Assembly: GCA_050732635.1 (NCBI GenBank)
Contig: JBOHRE010000017.1
Span: 1 to 45,121, forward strand
Length of the DNA stretch: 45,121 bases
Direction: 5' to 3'
Source of the DNA: JBOHRE01 sp050732635
GTDB taxonomy: Bacteria > Gemmatimonadota > Gemmatimonadetes > Longimicrobiales > RSA9
Part shown: piece after piece, positions 7,917 to 16,518 of the stretch
Layout: each line of letters begins with the position of its first letter
Numbering within the stretch: the stretch's first letter is position 1
Notes under the pieces: generated by a model
Databases searched by the model: none
Seen by the model: the letters and a program-made list of their open reading frames with translations, nothing else
Told to the model about the DNA's origin: nothing
Position numbers and translations under genes: made by a program

Positions 7917-10900
7917 GCGGTTCCGTTCAGCCTCCAACCGGCGGCACGCAGCCCGAGCAGGAGTTTCGCCGCTTCCCGCTCACCGAGCTGTCCGTGCGCA
8001 ACCGCATCAGCGTGCTCGTGCTGCTCGCGTCGATCGCGATCCTCGGCATTCTCAGCTACAACGCCGTGCCGAAAGAGGCACAGCCGGAGATCACGATTCC
8101 GACGATCGCGATCTCGACGATCTATCCCGGCGTCGCGCCGCAGGACATCGAGACGCTCGTCACGCGCGTCATCGAAGATGAGCTCAATCGGATTCCCGAC
8201 ATCACCGAGCTGACCTCCACATCCGTCGAGGGCTACTCGAGTGTCGTGGCGGAGTTCGCGTCCGACATGGACATGACCGAGGCGCTCCAGGCCGTGCGCG
8301 AGAAGATCGACCTCGCCAAGCCGAAGCTGCCGGACGACGCGGAGGACCCGATCATCTCGGAGTTCAACTTCGCCGAGTTCCCGATCATGCAGGTCAACGT
8401 TTCGGGCGAGTACGGGCTCGTCCGGCTGAAGGATGTCGCCGAGGAGCTGCAGGACCGGCTCGAGCAGATTCCGTCCATCCTCGAGGTCCGCCTGTCGGGC
8501 GGCCTCGAGCGCGAGGTCCAAATCGATGTCGACCTGCAGAAGCTGCAATACTACGACGTCGCGTTCACGGACGTGATCGACGCCATTCGCGACGAGAATA
8601 TCAACGTGCCGGGCGGCGGCATCGCCGTCGGCACGCAGGAATACCTCGTTCGGGTCGATGGCGAATTCGATGATCCGGCCGTGATCGAGGATCTGGTCAT
8701 TACGATGAAGGGCGGGCGCGCGATCTACGTGCGTGATGTCGCCGGCGTCGATTTCGGGTTCCGGGATCGCGAGAGCTACGCCAGACTCGACGGCAATCCG
8801 GTGGTCACGCTGGACATCGTCAAGCGCGCCGGCGAGAACATCATCGAGACGGCCGACGCGGTAAAGGCGACCATTGCCGGGCTGCAGCCCACGCTGCCGG
8901 CCACGACCGTCGTCAAGATCACGTCCGACATGTCGGAGGACATCCACTCGATGGTCAGCAGCCTCGAGAACAACATCATCTCGGGCCTCGTGCTGGTCGT
9001 TGCCGTGTTGCTGTTCTTCCTGGGGATCCGCAATGCGACGCTGGTCGGCATCTCCATTCCGATGTCAATGCTGCTCTCGTTCATCGTGATGCGGCTGCTC
9101 GATTTCTCGATGAACATGGTCGTGTTGTTCTCACTGATCCTGGCGCTCGGCATGCTGGTCGACAATGCGATCGTCGTGGTCGAAAACATCTACCGCCACC
9201 TCGAGGAGGGCTACGACAGGGTGCGTGCGGCGACGCGGGCGACTGCCGAGGTCGCCATGCCGATCATCGCGTCTACCCTGACGACGCTCGCCGCATTCGC
9301 GCCGCTCGCGTTCTGGCCCGGCATTGTCGGCGAGTTCATGAAGTACCTGCCGCTGACGCTGATCATCACGCTGTCCAGCTCGCTGTTCGTCGCACTGGTA
9401 ATCGTGCCGGCGCTCGCCGTGGGCTTCATGCGGCTGGAAGGCGAGCCGCCTCAGCCGCTGACGCGGGCGGCGCGCCGTACACTGCTCCTCGGCGCTGGCT
9501 TCGCCCTGCTACTCGTCGGACTGGCGAATCCACTGACGGCGCTGTTGTTCGCACTCACAGCCTTCAGCCTGATCTGGCTGCATCGCGCGCTGCTCGAGCG
9601 CTTCGCGCGCTGGTTCCAGACGTCGTTCGTGCCCGTGCTGCTGCGCGTCTACGAGGGTCGGCTGCGCTGGGCGCTCGACCACCGCGCCGTCGTGGTCGGC
9701 GCCGCGGGCGCCGTCTTCGTCATCAGCTTCTTCGCGTTCGGCGCTCTCAATGCCGGCATCGAGTTCTTCCCGGAAGACATTCCGCCGGCGCAGGCGCAGG
9801 TGGTGATCGATGTGCCCAGTGGCACGGACGCGAGCTTCACCAATGATCTGGCACTACGACTCGAGCGCGAGGTCCGCGGGATTCGGGGCTTCGAGGACGT
9901 GGATGCGCAGGTCACCACGGTGTCCGATGGGGATGGCGGCGGCAACATGTTCTTTGGCGGGTCGGGCGAGGGGCGGGTCACGCTCAGCTTCGTCGATTTC
10001 GTGGACCGTGAGTACGACACGTTCGAGGTTCTCGAAAGCATGCAACGCGAGATCGGTCGCGACATCGCGGGCGCGGACATCAGCGTGGCGAAGCCGCAGG
10101 ACGGTCCGCCCTCCGGCGCACCGGTCAACATCGAGATCGCGGGCCGCGACCCGCAACTGCTGAAGCAGCTGGGCGAGCGGGCCGTGGAGCTGCTGCGGGC
10201 TTCACCGGTCTATTCGCGACTGGAAGGTCTGGAGAGCGACATGGCCGAGGCGCGGCTGGAGCTGGTGGTCGCTGTCGATCGCGAGCGCGCCGCGCTGTAC
10301 GGCCTGTCGACCGCGGAGGTCGGTGCGCTCGTGCGTACTGCGATCCAGGGGACCGAGGCCGCCAAGTACCGGACGGGAAACGACGAGTACGACATCGTGG
10401 TCCGGCTGGCCGAGCCGTACCGTTCGGATATCGATGCGCTGCGCGATTTCACGGTCGTCAACGAGGACGGTGTGCAGATCCCGCTGAACTCCGTGGCGAG
10501 CTGGCAGGTCGAGGAGGGCTTCGGCAGCGTGCAGCGCAAGGATCTCGATCGCGTCGTCACGGTCAGCTCCGACGTGAAGGCGGGCGAGAACAGCAACGCC
10601 GTGCTGGCCGAGGTGCAGTCGACACTGACCGGCTTCGTGGCCGATCTGCCGCCCGGCTACCGGCTGAGCTATACGGGCCAGAACGAAGAGCAGCAGGATG
10701 CGCAGCGGTTCCTGACCAGCGCGTTTCTGGCCGCGCTGCTGCTGATCGCGATGGTGCTGGTTTCGCAGTTCAACTCGATCGTGAAGCCGCTGATCATCAT
10801 GACATCGGTCATCATGTCGATCGTCGGCGTGCTGATCGGTCTGATTCTGTTCCGCATGCCGTTCGGCATCATCATGACCGGCGTCGGTGTGATCTCGCTG

Positions 10901-11377
10901 GCCGGCGTCGTGGTCAACAACGCAATCGTGCTCATCGACTATGTCGACATTCTACGCGAGCGTGACGGCCTGGACCGGCGCGAGGCGCTGGTTCGCGGCG
11001 GCATGACACGTTTCCGGCCGGTGATCCTCACGGCGATCACGACGGTGCTCGGTCTCGTGCCGCTGGCGACCGGCTTCAACTTCGATTTCCTGGGCTTGTA
11101 CACGAGCCTGAACCCGGACATCTACTGGGGCGGCGAGCAGGCCGCGTGGTGGGGACCGATGGCAATTGCCGTGATCGCCGGCCTCACCTTCGCAACCGTG
11201 CTGACGCTCGTGCTGGTGCCGGTCATGTACTCGCTGCTCGATGACGCGATCGCACTCTATCACGTCCACTTCACAAACCGCGAGCTGGCGCCGGCTGCGG
11301 TGTCGGGTCGTGGGACCGACGCGTTCCGGCCGGCGGCTGTCCCGCCCCGCGAGCGTGTGACCGCGGACGTCGGGTGA
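7913..11377 (+). CDS. RND-family efflux transporter, inner-membrane subunit
   Basis: 1154 aa, HAE-type RND permease using proton motive force to expel drugs or other toxic compounds. It has the expected twelve-segment layout with two large periplasmic loops. The TM4 motif GMLVDNAIVVVENI (about residue 410) keeps one proton-relay Asp but has Asn where AcrB has its second Asp. The second-half signature GVVVNNAIVLIDYVD is also present. It is about 100 aa longer than AcrB, partly from a hydrophobic insert after TM6 (TLLLGAGFALLLVGL and onward, about 525-555). The substrate cannot be predicted. Confidence 0.95.
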   Translation: MSGSVQPPTGGTQPEQEFRRFPLTELSVRNRISVLVLLASIAILGILSYNAVPKEAQPEITIPTIAISTIYPGVAPQDIETLVTRVIEDELNRIPDITELTSTSVEGYSSVVAEFASDMDMTEALQAVREKIDLAKPKLPDDAEDPIISEFNFAEFPIMQVNVSGEYGLVRLKDVAEELQDRLEQIPSILEVRLSGGLEREVQIDVDLQKLQYYDVAFTDVIDAIRDENINVPGGGIAVGTQEYLVRVDGEFDDPAVIEDLVITMKGGRAIYVRDVAGVDFGFRDRESYARLDGNPVVTLDIVKRAGENIIETADAVKATIAGLQPTLPATTVVKITSDMSEDIHSMVSSLENNIISGLVLVVAVLLFFLGIRNATLVGISIPMSMLLSFIVMRLLDFSMNMVVLFSLILALGMLVDNAIVVVENIYRHLEEGYDRVRAATRATAEVAMPIIASTLTTLAAFAPLAFWPGIVGEFMKYLPLTLIITLSSSLFVALVIVPALAVGFMRLEGEPPQPLTRAARRTLLLGAGFALLLVGLANPLTALLFALTAFSLIWLHRALLERFARWFQTSFVPVLLRVYEGRLRWALDHRAVVVGAAGAVFVISFFAFGALNAGIEFFPEDIPPAQAQVVIDVPSGTDASFTNDLALRLEREVRGIRGFEDVDAQVTTVSDGDGGGNMFFGGSGEGRVTLSFVDFVDREYDTFEVLESMQREIGRDIAGADISVAKPQDGPPSGAPVNIEIAGRDPQLLKQLGERAVELLRASPVYSRLEGLESDMAEARLELVVAVDRERAALYGLSTAEVGALVRTAIQGTEAAKYRTGNDEYDIVVRLAEPYRSDIDALRDFTVVNEDGVQIPLNSVASWQVEEGFGSVQRKDLDRVVTVSSDVKAGENSNAVLAEVQSTLTGFVADLPPGYRLSYTGQNEEQQDAQRFLTSAFLAALLLIAMVLVSQFNSIVKPLIIMTSVIMSIVGVLIGLILFRMPFGIIMTGVGVISLAGVVVNNAIVLIDYVDILRERDGLDRREALVRGGMTRFRPVILTAITTVLGLVPLATGFNFDFLGLYTSLNPDIYWGGEQAAWWGPMAIAVIAGLTFATVLTLVLVPVMYSLLDDAIALYHVHFTNRELAPAAVSGRGTDAFRPAAVPPRERVTADVG

Positions 11378-11458
11378 GGGCCCGCGCGGAGCTTGCGTGC
11401 ACGCAGTCGACGCAGGTGCCATCGCTGAGTCGCTCCGCCGAGTCGCTGCCCTGACGCG

Positions 11459-11866
11459 ATGGACGAACGACGTCTGCTGGCCCCGCTCGAGACACTGAGC
11501 CTGAAGCAGCGGGCGGCTGCCTTGCTGGAGGCCCGCGAGCGCGGCCGCGCCGCGGCGTCGCTGGCCAGCGCACCCGCCGAGCTGGAGGATGCGCCGACCG
11601 ACTGCTTCCAGCGCTACGTCGTCGAGCCAGCGGTCACCGCCGGACTCGCCAGCGCAGCGGAAGCCGCCGCCTGGCGCGAGTCCTGTCTTCAGGGCAGCGC
11701 GCTCCGCGACCCGCGAGTGCAGGCCTTCTTCTTCGGCTGGCATGAGCGCGCCACCGAGATTCTGGCGCAGATCGCGGATGCGGGAGAGACCTCGCCGGAA
11801 GCGCGAGCGCGCTGGTTCCTCGGCTCGATCCGCGAAGGGGGCCACGGCGGCAGCGGTCGGGCCTGA
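11459..11866 (+). CDS. hypothetical protein
   Basis: 135 aa, soluble and helical, with no signal peptide or recognised family. The composition (Ala/Arg/Glu-rich but with balanced Phe, Trp and Tyr, for example DPRVQAFFFGWHERATEILAQ) looks like real coding sequence. There is no strong ribosome binding site before ATG 11459. It lies 81 nt after the RND gene and converges with recX. Confidence 0.55.
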   Translation: MDERRLLAPLETLSLKQRAAALLEARERGRAAASLASAPAELEDAPTDCFQRYVVEPAVTAGLASAAEAAAWRESCLQGSALRDPRVQAFFFGWHERATEILAQIADAGETSPEARARWFLGSIREGGHGGSGRA

Positions 11867-11887
11867 ACGCTGCGCGTCGATCAACGG

Positions 11888-12397
11888 CTACGCTTCGCGC
11901 CAGCGGCCGATCACGCTTCGCTCGGCAGCGATCGCGGCCTCACCGCGAAACCCGCGGCGCTCGAGGTGGGCGTGCAGGCGACGTCGCAAGCGCAGCACGC
12001 CATCCCGATCGGGGACTGCGCTGCGCGGCGGCAGCCTGCGCCGGGCCCAGGCCTCTGCTGCCCGCTCGGCCAGGGCGCGCTCATCCAGCGCCTCGTCGGC
12101 AAGAACCCGCTCGACCGCGGCACCGGCGGTGGCGCTCGCGACGCCTTTCTCGGCCAGCTCACGGAGCAGCGCCGTGGTGCTGCGTGGCTGGCGAGTCACG
12201 CGTGCGCGCACGAGCTGCTCGGCGAAAGCGACGTCGTCGAGGTATCGCTCCTGCCGCAGCCGGGCGACGACGCGATCGATGACCTCGCGCTCGAAATCGC
12301 GCCGCGCCAGCCGCGTACGCAGCTGCGCCTCGGACCGCGCGCGTTGCGCCAGCAGTCGGACGGCGGCCGCGTAGGCCGCCAGGAACCCATCAGCCAC
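11888..12397 (-). CDS. recX: regulatory protein RecX
   Basis: 169 aa, the normal size for RecX, which binds RecA filaments and limits their activity. The family signature is plain: YAAAVRLLAQRARSEAQLRTRL, then VIDRVVARLRQERYLDDVAFAEQLVRAR, then a second helical repeat (ALLRELAEKGV). It is usually next to recA, which is not in this window. It is flanked by a convergent hypothetical gene and a barrel protein on the same strand. Confidence 0.9.
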   Translation of the reverse strand: MADGFLAAYAAAVRLLAQRARSEAQLRTRLARRDFEREVIDRVVARLRQERYLDDVAFAEQLVRARVTRQPRSTTALLRELAEKGVASATAGAAVERVLADEALDERALAERAAEAWARRRLPPRSAVPDRDGVLRLRRRLHAHLERRGFRGEAAIAAERSVIGRWREA

Positions 12398-12471
12398 ACC
12401 GCGAGGATGCCGAATTCAGCCGGGTGAGTCCATAGCCGGAGCAGCCGGCGGGCGCGCCGTCGGGCGACCCC

Positions 12472-14736
12472 TCAGAGCTCCGACGCCAGCCCCCAGACGA
12501 ATCGCCACGGCGCGGCCTCGCTGATGGGACGAGCGGCGCCCAGGCTGACGCCGCCGCCGAAGAGACGCAGCCGCAGGTCGACCGTGGCGCGCACGCCCTC
12601 GCTGGTCACCCAGCCATGGCTGTCGAGGATCGGCCGCGCGTCACTGGACGCATCGGTCCAGCCGCCGGCGATCTCGACGGAGGGCGACGGCGCGATCGCG
12701 GGCACCACGAGCATGCCGAGTCGCAGCGGCGCATTGAGGATGGGCAGGCGGTACATGAGCAGGGCGCGACCGAGTCCCGCGAGGTCACCGGTGAAGGCCT
12801 TGTGCTCATAGCCGGCAAGCGTGGTGAGACCGCCGAGCTCGAAGAGCGCCTGGGGCGGCGGCGGGTCGGCGAGCGTCGCGCCGATGTCGCCACGCACGGC
12901 GAGGGTCCAGCGCCCCTGCGTGCGGCGTATACCTGCGCCGGCTTCCATGCGCTGCCACTCGAGCTCGCCCATGCCTGCCTCGTAATGCAGCCGCAGTCGG
13001 GCGCCGGGCTGCAAGGCGGCGCCACCCGCCGCTGCGTTACGCTCCACCGTCGCGCGGAGCAGCCAGTAGTCGCCCTCGGCTGCGGGACGGTTGAGTCGGG
13101 TCGTGTCGTCGGAGAGGAGCTGCCGCTCGACGTGGCGTTCGACCTGCCGATCACCGGCACGGCCGGCCTCCAGACGCCACGCGAAGCCGGCGCCGCGCGG
13201 CTGCCGCGCGACGAGGCTGCCGATGCGCCGATCGACATCGTCGAACGCGTCGCCCGCCAGGAGCGGCGCGACGCCCGGCTCGGGGTCGTACGCGTAGCCG
13301 AAATCGTTGGTGTGCGCGAGCTGTCGCTCGCCGCGCGCGATCAGCTCCCAGCCGCCGCGCCGGACGGCCAGCTCCGCACCGCCTCGCGCCTGTTGCTCTG
13401 CCCACGCCCAGCCTGCGTGCACGCGAACCGACAGGTCCGGTGCCACGCGGCCCGGCCGGACCGTCAGCCCGGCGCCAGTGAACAGGCCCTCGACCCGGTT
13501 GTATCGGATGAGCTGCGCCAGGTGCCGCGCGCCGAGCGTCATGCGCGGCTCGTCCGGTCGGCCGAAAATGGTCGGCGCGACCGCGTCGAAATCCCGCGCC
13601 GCCACACGGCTGGAGAGCGTGCCCGGCTCAAGGCGCCAGGCGTCGAATCCTCCGAGCGTCGCGCGGTCAGCACTCAGCAGCCGGCCGTACGGGAATGAGT
13701 CCGGCGGCAGCAATGCGGCCGCGACGGCCACCGGCTCGTTCGCCAGCAGCTCCGTGAAGCGCGAGATCGTGCGGAACGCGATGCGTGACTCGCCGAGCGA
13801 CGTGATCGCCTGTGCCTCGATCCGCTGCGTGCGCGGCAGCCAGTAGCGCTGATCGTATTCGGCGTTCTCGAGCTCGATGAACAGGGCGCCGCTCATGGCG
13901 ACGCCGAGCACGCGCATGCCGCCCGTCTGCCGAACGCCCTGGGCGAAGATCCGACCGCGCATCCGCACGATGTGAAAGCTGTTGCCCTCCAGGTCGATGT
14001 CGCCCTCGAAGACCAGCGCCGGCCGCTCCGGCGCGCGCCGCGGCTTGACGTGCACGCGCAGAATCGGGATCCGCCGTTCGGGCAGCGTGATCACGTCGAC
14101 CGTGTCGCCACCAGCGAAGCGGTACACGCGCTCGCGATCCGCCGCGAACGGATGCACTGTGCGTGGCCGGAGCAGGCGGCCGCGCTCATCGCGGAGCGGC
14201 GCCGCGGTATGCACCAGGTCGATCCGATCGCCGTACAGATGCGGCACCAGCCAGGGCGACTGGAAGAAGGTGAGCGTCGATGGCGCCAGCCCCAGTGTCT
14301 GTGCGCGGTAGCCAGTCAGCCGCTGCACGATCGGCAGGCCAGCTTCCCACTCGACGTCGCTCGCGACCTGCTCCAGCTGCAGGATCACCTCGCGACCATC
14401 CGGCTCCGAGCGCAGGAGTGCCAGGTCCGTCTCCACGCGCGCGGCGTAGGATGCCAGCTCTGCCGGCAGTTCGCCGCTGACCGCTGCCGCGCGCGCGACC
14501 AGCTCGCGCACACGCTCATTCGCGTAGACCGTGTCCGCCGCCGCCCGCTGGCGACCCAGCATCTCGAGCGAGACGGTGTCCCGTGGCACCTGTGCCGCGA
14601 GCGAATTGGCCATGAACCACGTCGCCGGCAGAACCCACGCGATCGCCCAGCCACGCAACCCGACACCTCCCGCCAGAGTCGACCGCGCCGCGTGCAAGGA
14701 CCGTGCTTTCCGCAGCAGGTCCGGCCTCGCTCGCAT
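12472..14736 (-). CDS. outer-membrane beta-barrel protein, Omp85-like C-terminal half
   Basis: About 754 aa from the internal Met at 14736; an upstream Met (14781) would leave only 16 nt to the divergent gene. A hydrophobic export segment (WAIAWVLPATWFMANSLAAQ) ends near residue 49. The middle carries long beta-rich stretches (PALVFEGDIDLEGNSFHIVR). The last 200 residues alternate like a barrel. GGLTTLAGYEHKAFTGD resembles the region around the conserved L6 motif of Omp85 barrels, with AGYE in place of the canonical RGF/RGY, and the following MYRLPILNAPLRLG also fits such a barrel. I call it a probable Omp85-superfamily or surface-antigen-like protein; the cargo or substrate is unknown. Confidence 0.65.
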   Translation of the reverse strand: MRARPDLLRKARSLHAARSTLAGGVGLRGWAIAWVLPATWFMANSLAAQVPRDTVSLEMLGRQRAAADTVYANERVRELVARAAAVSGELPAELASYAARVETDLALLRSEPDGREVILQLEQVASDVEWEAGLPIVQRLTGYRAQTLGLAPSTLTFFQSPWLVPHLYGDRIDLVHTAAPLRDERGRLLRPRTVHPFAADRERVYRFAGGDTVDVITLPERRIPILRVHVKPRRAPERPALVFEGDIDLEGNSFHIVRMRGRIFAQGVRQTGGMRVLGVAMSGALFIELENAEYDQRYWLPRTQRIEAQAITSLGESRIAFRTISRFTELLANEPVAVAAALLPPDSFPYGRLLSADRATLGGFDAWRLEPGTLSSRVAARDFDAVAPTIFGRPDEPRMTLGARHLAQLIRYNRVEGLFTGAGLTVRPGRVAPDLSVRVHAGWAWAEQQARGGAELAVRRGGWELIARGERQLAHTNDFGYAYDPEPGVAPLLAGDAFDDVDRRIGSLVARQPRGAGFAWRLEAGRAGDRQVERHVERQLLSDDTTRLNRPAAEGDYWLLRATVERNAAAGGAALQPGARLRLHYEAGMGELEWQRMEAGAGIRRTQGRWTLAVRGDIGATLADPPPPQALFELGGLTTLAGYEHKAFTGDLAGLGRALLMYRLPILNAPLRLGMLVVPAIAPSPSVEIAGGWTDASSDARPILDSHGWVTSEGVRATVDLRLRLFGGGVSLGAARPISEAAPWRFVWGLASEL

Positions 14737-14797
14737 TCCCGCCGCGCCGCGTGCAGATTGTGCGTTAGCGATTCCGTTCACTCGAACGCAGGCGACG

Positions 14798-15001
14798 ATG
14801 CGTTACCCAGCCCTCCTCCTCCTGATCGGACCGCTGCTCGGGTGCAGCGTGCCTTTTGTTGGCGGCCCCTCTGCGAACGAGCGCAAGGCCCCGTGCGACC
14901 GGATCGCCGCTCAGGCCATCCAGACGGACGACTTCGACGAGGCGCGCACGCTCGCCGCACAGGCCAGCGAGTGCTACGCCAACGCGCGCCGCGGCGCCTG
15001 A
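14798..15001 (+). CDS. small lipoprotein
   Basis: 67 aa from ATG 14798. MRYPALLLLIGPLLGC is a textbook lipoprotein signal with lipobox LLGC, so the mature protein of about 52 aa starts at Cys16. The remainder (AIQTDDFDEARTLAAQASEC) resembles a single TPR-like helical hairpin and contains two further Cys. It is followed after 17 nt by another lipoprotein gene and diverges from the barrel gene. Confidence 0.65.
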   Translation: MRYPALLLLIGPLLGCSVPFVGGPSANERKAPCDRIAAQAIQTDDFDEARTLAAQASECYANARRGA

Positions 15002-15018
15002 TCGCACGACGCCCGTCG

Positions 15019-16422
15019 ATGCGCTGGCTCGGCGCGCTCGTTCTCGTTCTCGCCGGCTGCTCGCCGGCGCCGCTGTCCCAACCGATCGTCACCGGGCCGG
15101 TGACGGCGTTCGTCGGCGTGAACGTGCTGACGCCGGGCCTCGCAGCGCTGCTCGAGGATCAGACCGTGCTGGTCCAGGGCGATGGCATCATCGCGATCGG
15201 ACCCACCGCTCGCATCGACGTCAGGCGCAGCACCGAACGCATCGACGGTAGCGGCAAGGTCCTGATGCCGGGCCTGGTCGATGCGCACGTGCACCTCGAG
15301 TACTTCGATGATCCGGCGGTGCTGGGTCTGTTCCTGGCGAATGGCGTCACGTCCGTCCGTAACATGGACGGGCGGCCGCACCTGCTTGCCTGGCGGGACT
15401 CGGTTGCGCGCGGCGCGTGGCTCGGACCGACGATCTACACGGCCGGCCCGATCCTGGATGGCGATCCGCCGCTGCGCGACGACAACCTCGCCATCGCCGA
15501 TGCCGTGGCCGCTCGTGCCGCGGTCGCCGAGCAGCACGCCGCCGGCTACGACTTCATCAAGCTGTACGTCAACCTCGATGCAGATGCGTACCGGGCAGCG
15601 ATCGCTGAGGCCACGGCGCGGGGCCTGCCTGCGGTGGGCCACGTCGCCCGAACGCTGGCCGTCGCCGACGCGATCGCTGCGGGGCAGCATGCGATCGAGC
15701 ACCTGGACGCGATCGGTGAGGCCGTCGAAGCGGAGGATTCACCATTCCGCGAAGGCTGGCATTGGTCGAAGCTGTACGTCGCGATGCCGCTGGACACCAT
15801 GCGCGCCGCTGCTCTCGCGACACGGCTGCGCGATGCAGGAATCTACGTGGTGCCGACGGCCGTGCAGGCCGATCGCGTGGTCCTGCTCGATTCGATCCGT
15901 GTGCTGCTGGCCGCAGCGGAGCTGCAGTACGTGCCGGCATCGCTGCGGCAGCGCTGGGATCCGGCTGGCTACGAGCCTGAACGGCGCGCCGCGCTCGAAG
16001 AAGCAGGTGCCGAGGAGCGTGAGCTGTTGCTACGCGGCCGCGAGAACCGGTTGGCCCTGATTCGTATCCTGCACCGCGGCGGCGTGCGCCTCGCCGCCGG
16101 CAGTGACACGCCCAACGACCTCGTGATCCCTGGCTTCTCGCTGCACGATGAGCTGGCCAACTTCGTGGCCGCGGGTCTCGAGCCGCAGGACGCGCTGGCC
16201 GCCGCCACGCGTGACGCGGCGGCGCTGCTCCGTCAGGAGCACGAGTTCGGAACCATCGAGGTCGGTCAGCGGGCCGACCTGCTGCTGCTGGAGGGCGATC
16301 CTCGTGAGTCGCTCGCGGTCCTGCGACGACCAGCCGGCGTGATGGTCCGCGGCCGCTGGCTGCCTGCGGCCCGGCTGCAAGCACTGCTCGAGCAGGCGAG
16401 CCGGAGCGCCGCCACACACTGA
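15019..16422 (+). CDS. lipoprotein amidohydrolase (imidazolonepropionase-like)
   Basis: 467 aa. The start at ATG 15019 gives MRWLGALVLVLAGC with lipobox LAGC; the longer upstream frame is antisense to the barrel gene. The TIM-barrel amidohydrolase ligands are in order: DAHVHLE (HxH), FIKLYVN (bridging Lys), VGHV, IEHLD and AGSDTPN (catalytic Asp). A C-terminal beta-sandwich strand EVGQRADLLLLEGDP is typical of this subtype, whose members include Xaa-Pro dipeptidases and imidazolonepropionase relatives. As a lipoprotein it would act in the periplasm, possibly on dipeptides. The substrate is not predictable. Confidence 0.88.
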   Translation: MRWLGALVLVLAGCSPAPLSQPIVTGPVTAFVGVNVLTPGLAALLEDQTVLVQGDGIIAIGPTARIDVRRSTERIDGSGKVLMPGLVDAHVHLEYFDDPAVLGLFLANGVTSVRNMDGRPHLLAWRDSVARGAWLGPTIYTAGPILDGDPPLRDDNLAIADAVAARAAVAEQHAAGYDFIKLYVNLDADAYRAAIAEATARGLPAVGHVARTLAVADAIAAGQHAIEHLDAIGEAVEAEDSPFREGWHWSKLYVAMPLDTMRAAALATRLRDAGIYVVPTAVQADRVVLLDSIRVLLAAAELQYVPASLRQRWDPAGYEPERRAALEEAGAEERELLLRGRENRLALIRILHRGGVRLAAGSDTPNDLVIPGFSLHDELANFVAAGLEPQDALAAATRDAAALLRQEHEFGTIEVGQRADLLLLEGDPRESLAVLRRPAGVMVRGRWLPAARLQALLEQASRSAATH

Positions 16423-16426
16423 CGGC

Positions 16427-16510
16427 TCACAGGCCGAGCCAGTAGGTCAGCTTCACCAGCAGGACGTTCGTGCCTTCCGCCTCGACCAGCCGGTCGAGAT
16501 CCCGGCTCGG
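16427..16510 (-). pseudogene. C-terminal remnant of an outer-membrane protein gene
   Basis: Read on the minus strand, this gap encodes SRDLDRLVEAEGTNVLLVKL and then TYWLGL before a TGA (16427-16429). The alternating hydrophobic pattern ending in an aromatic-rich strand is typical of the last strand of a beta-barrel. No start or N-terminal part is present; the frame runs out within the end of glnS. It is probably the surviving tail of a deleted gene. Confidence 0.35.
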
Positions 16511-16518
16511 GAGAAGCC

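Noticed and set aside
13972..15018. N-terminal extension of the amidohydrolase frame
   Set aside because: It runs antisense through the barrel gene; the lipoprotein signal at 15019 marks the true start.
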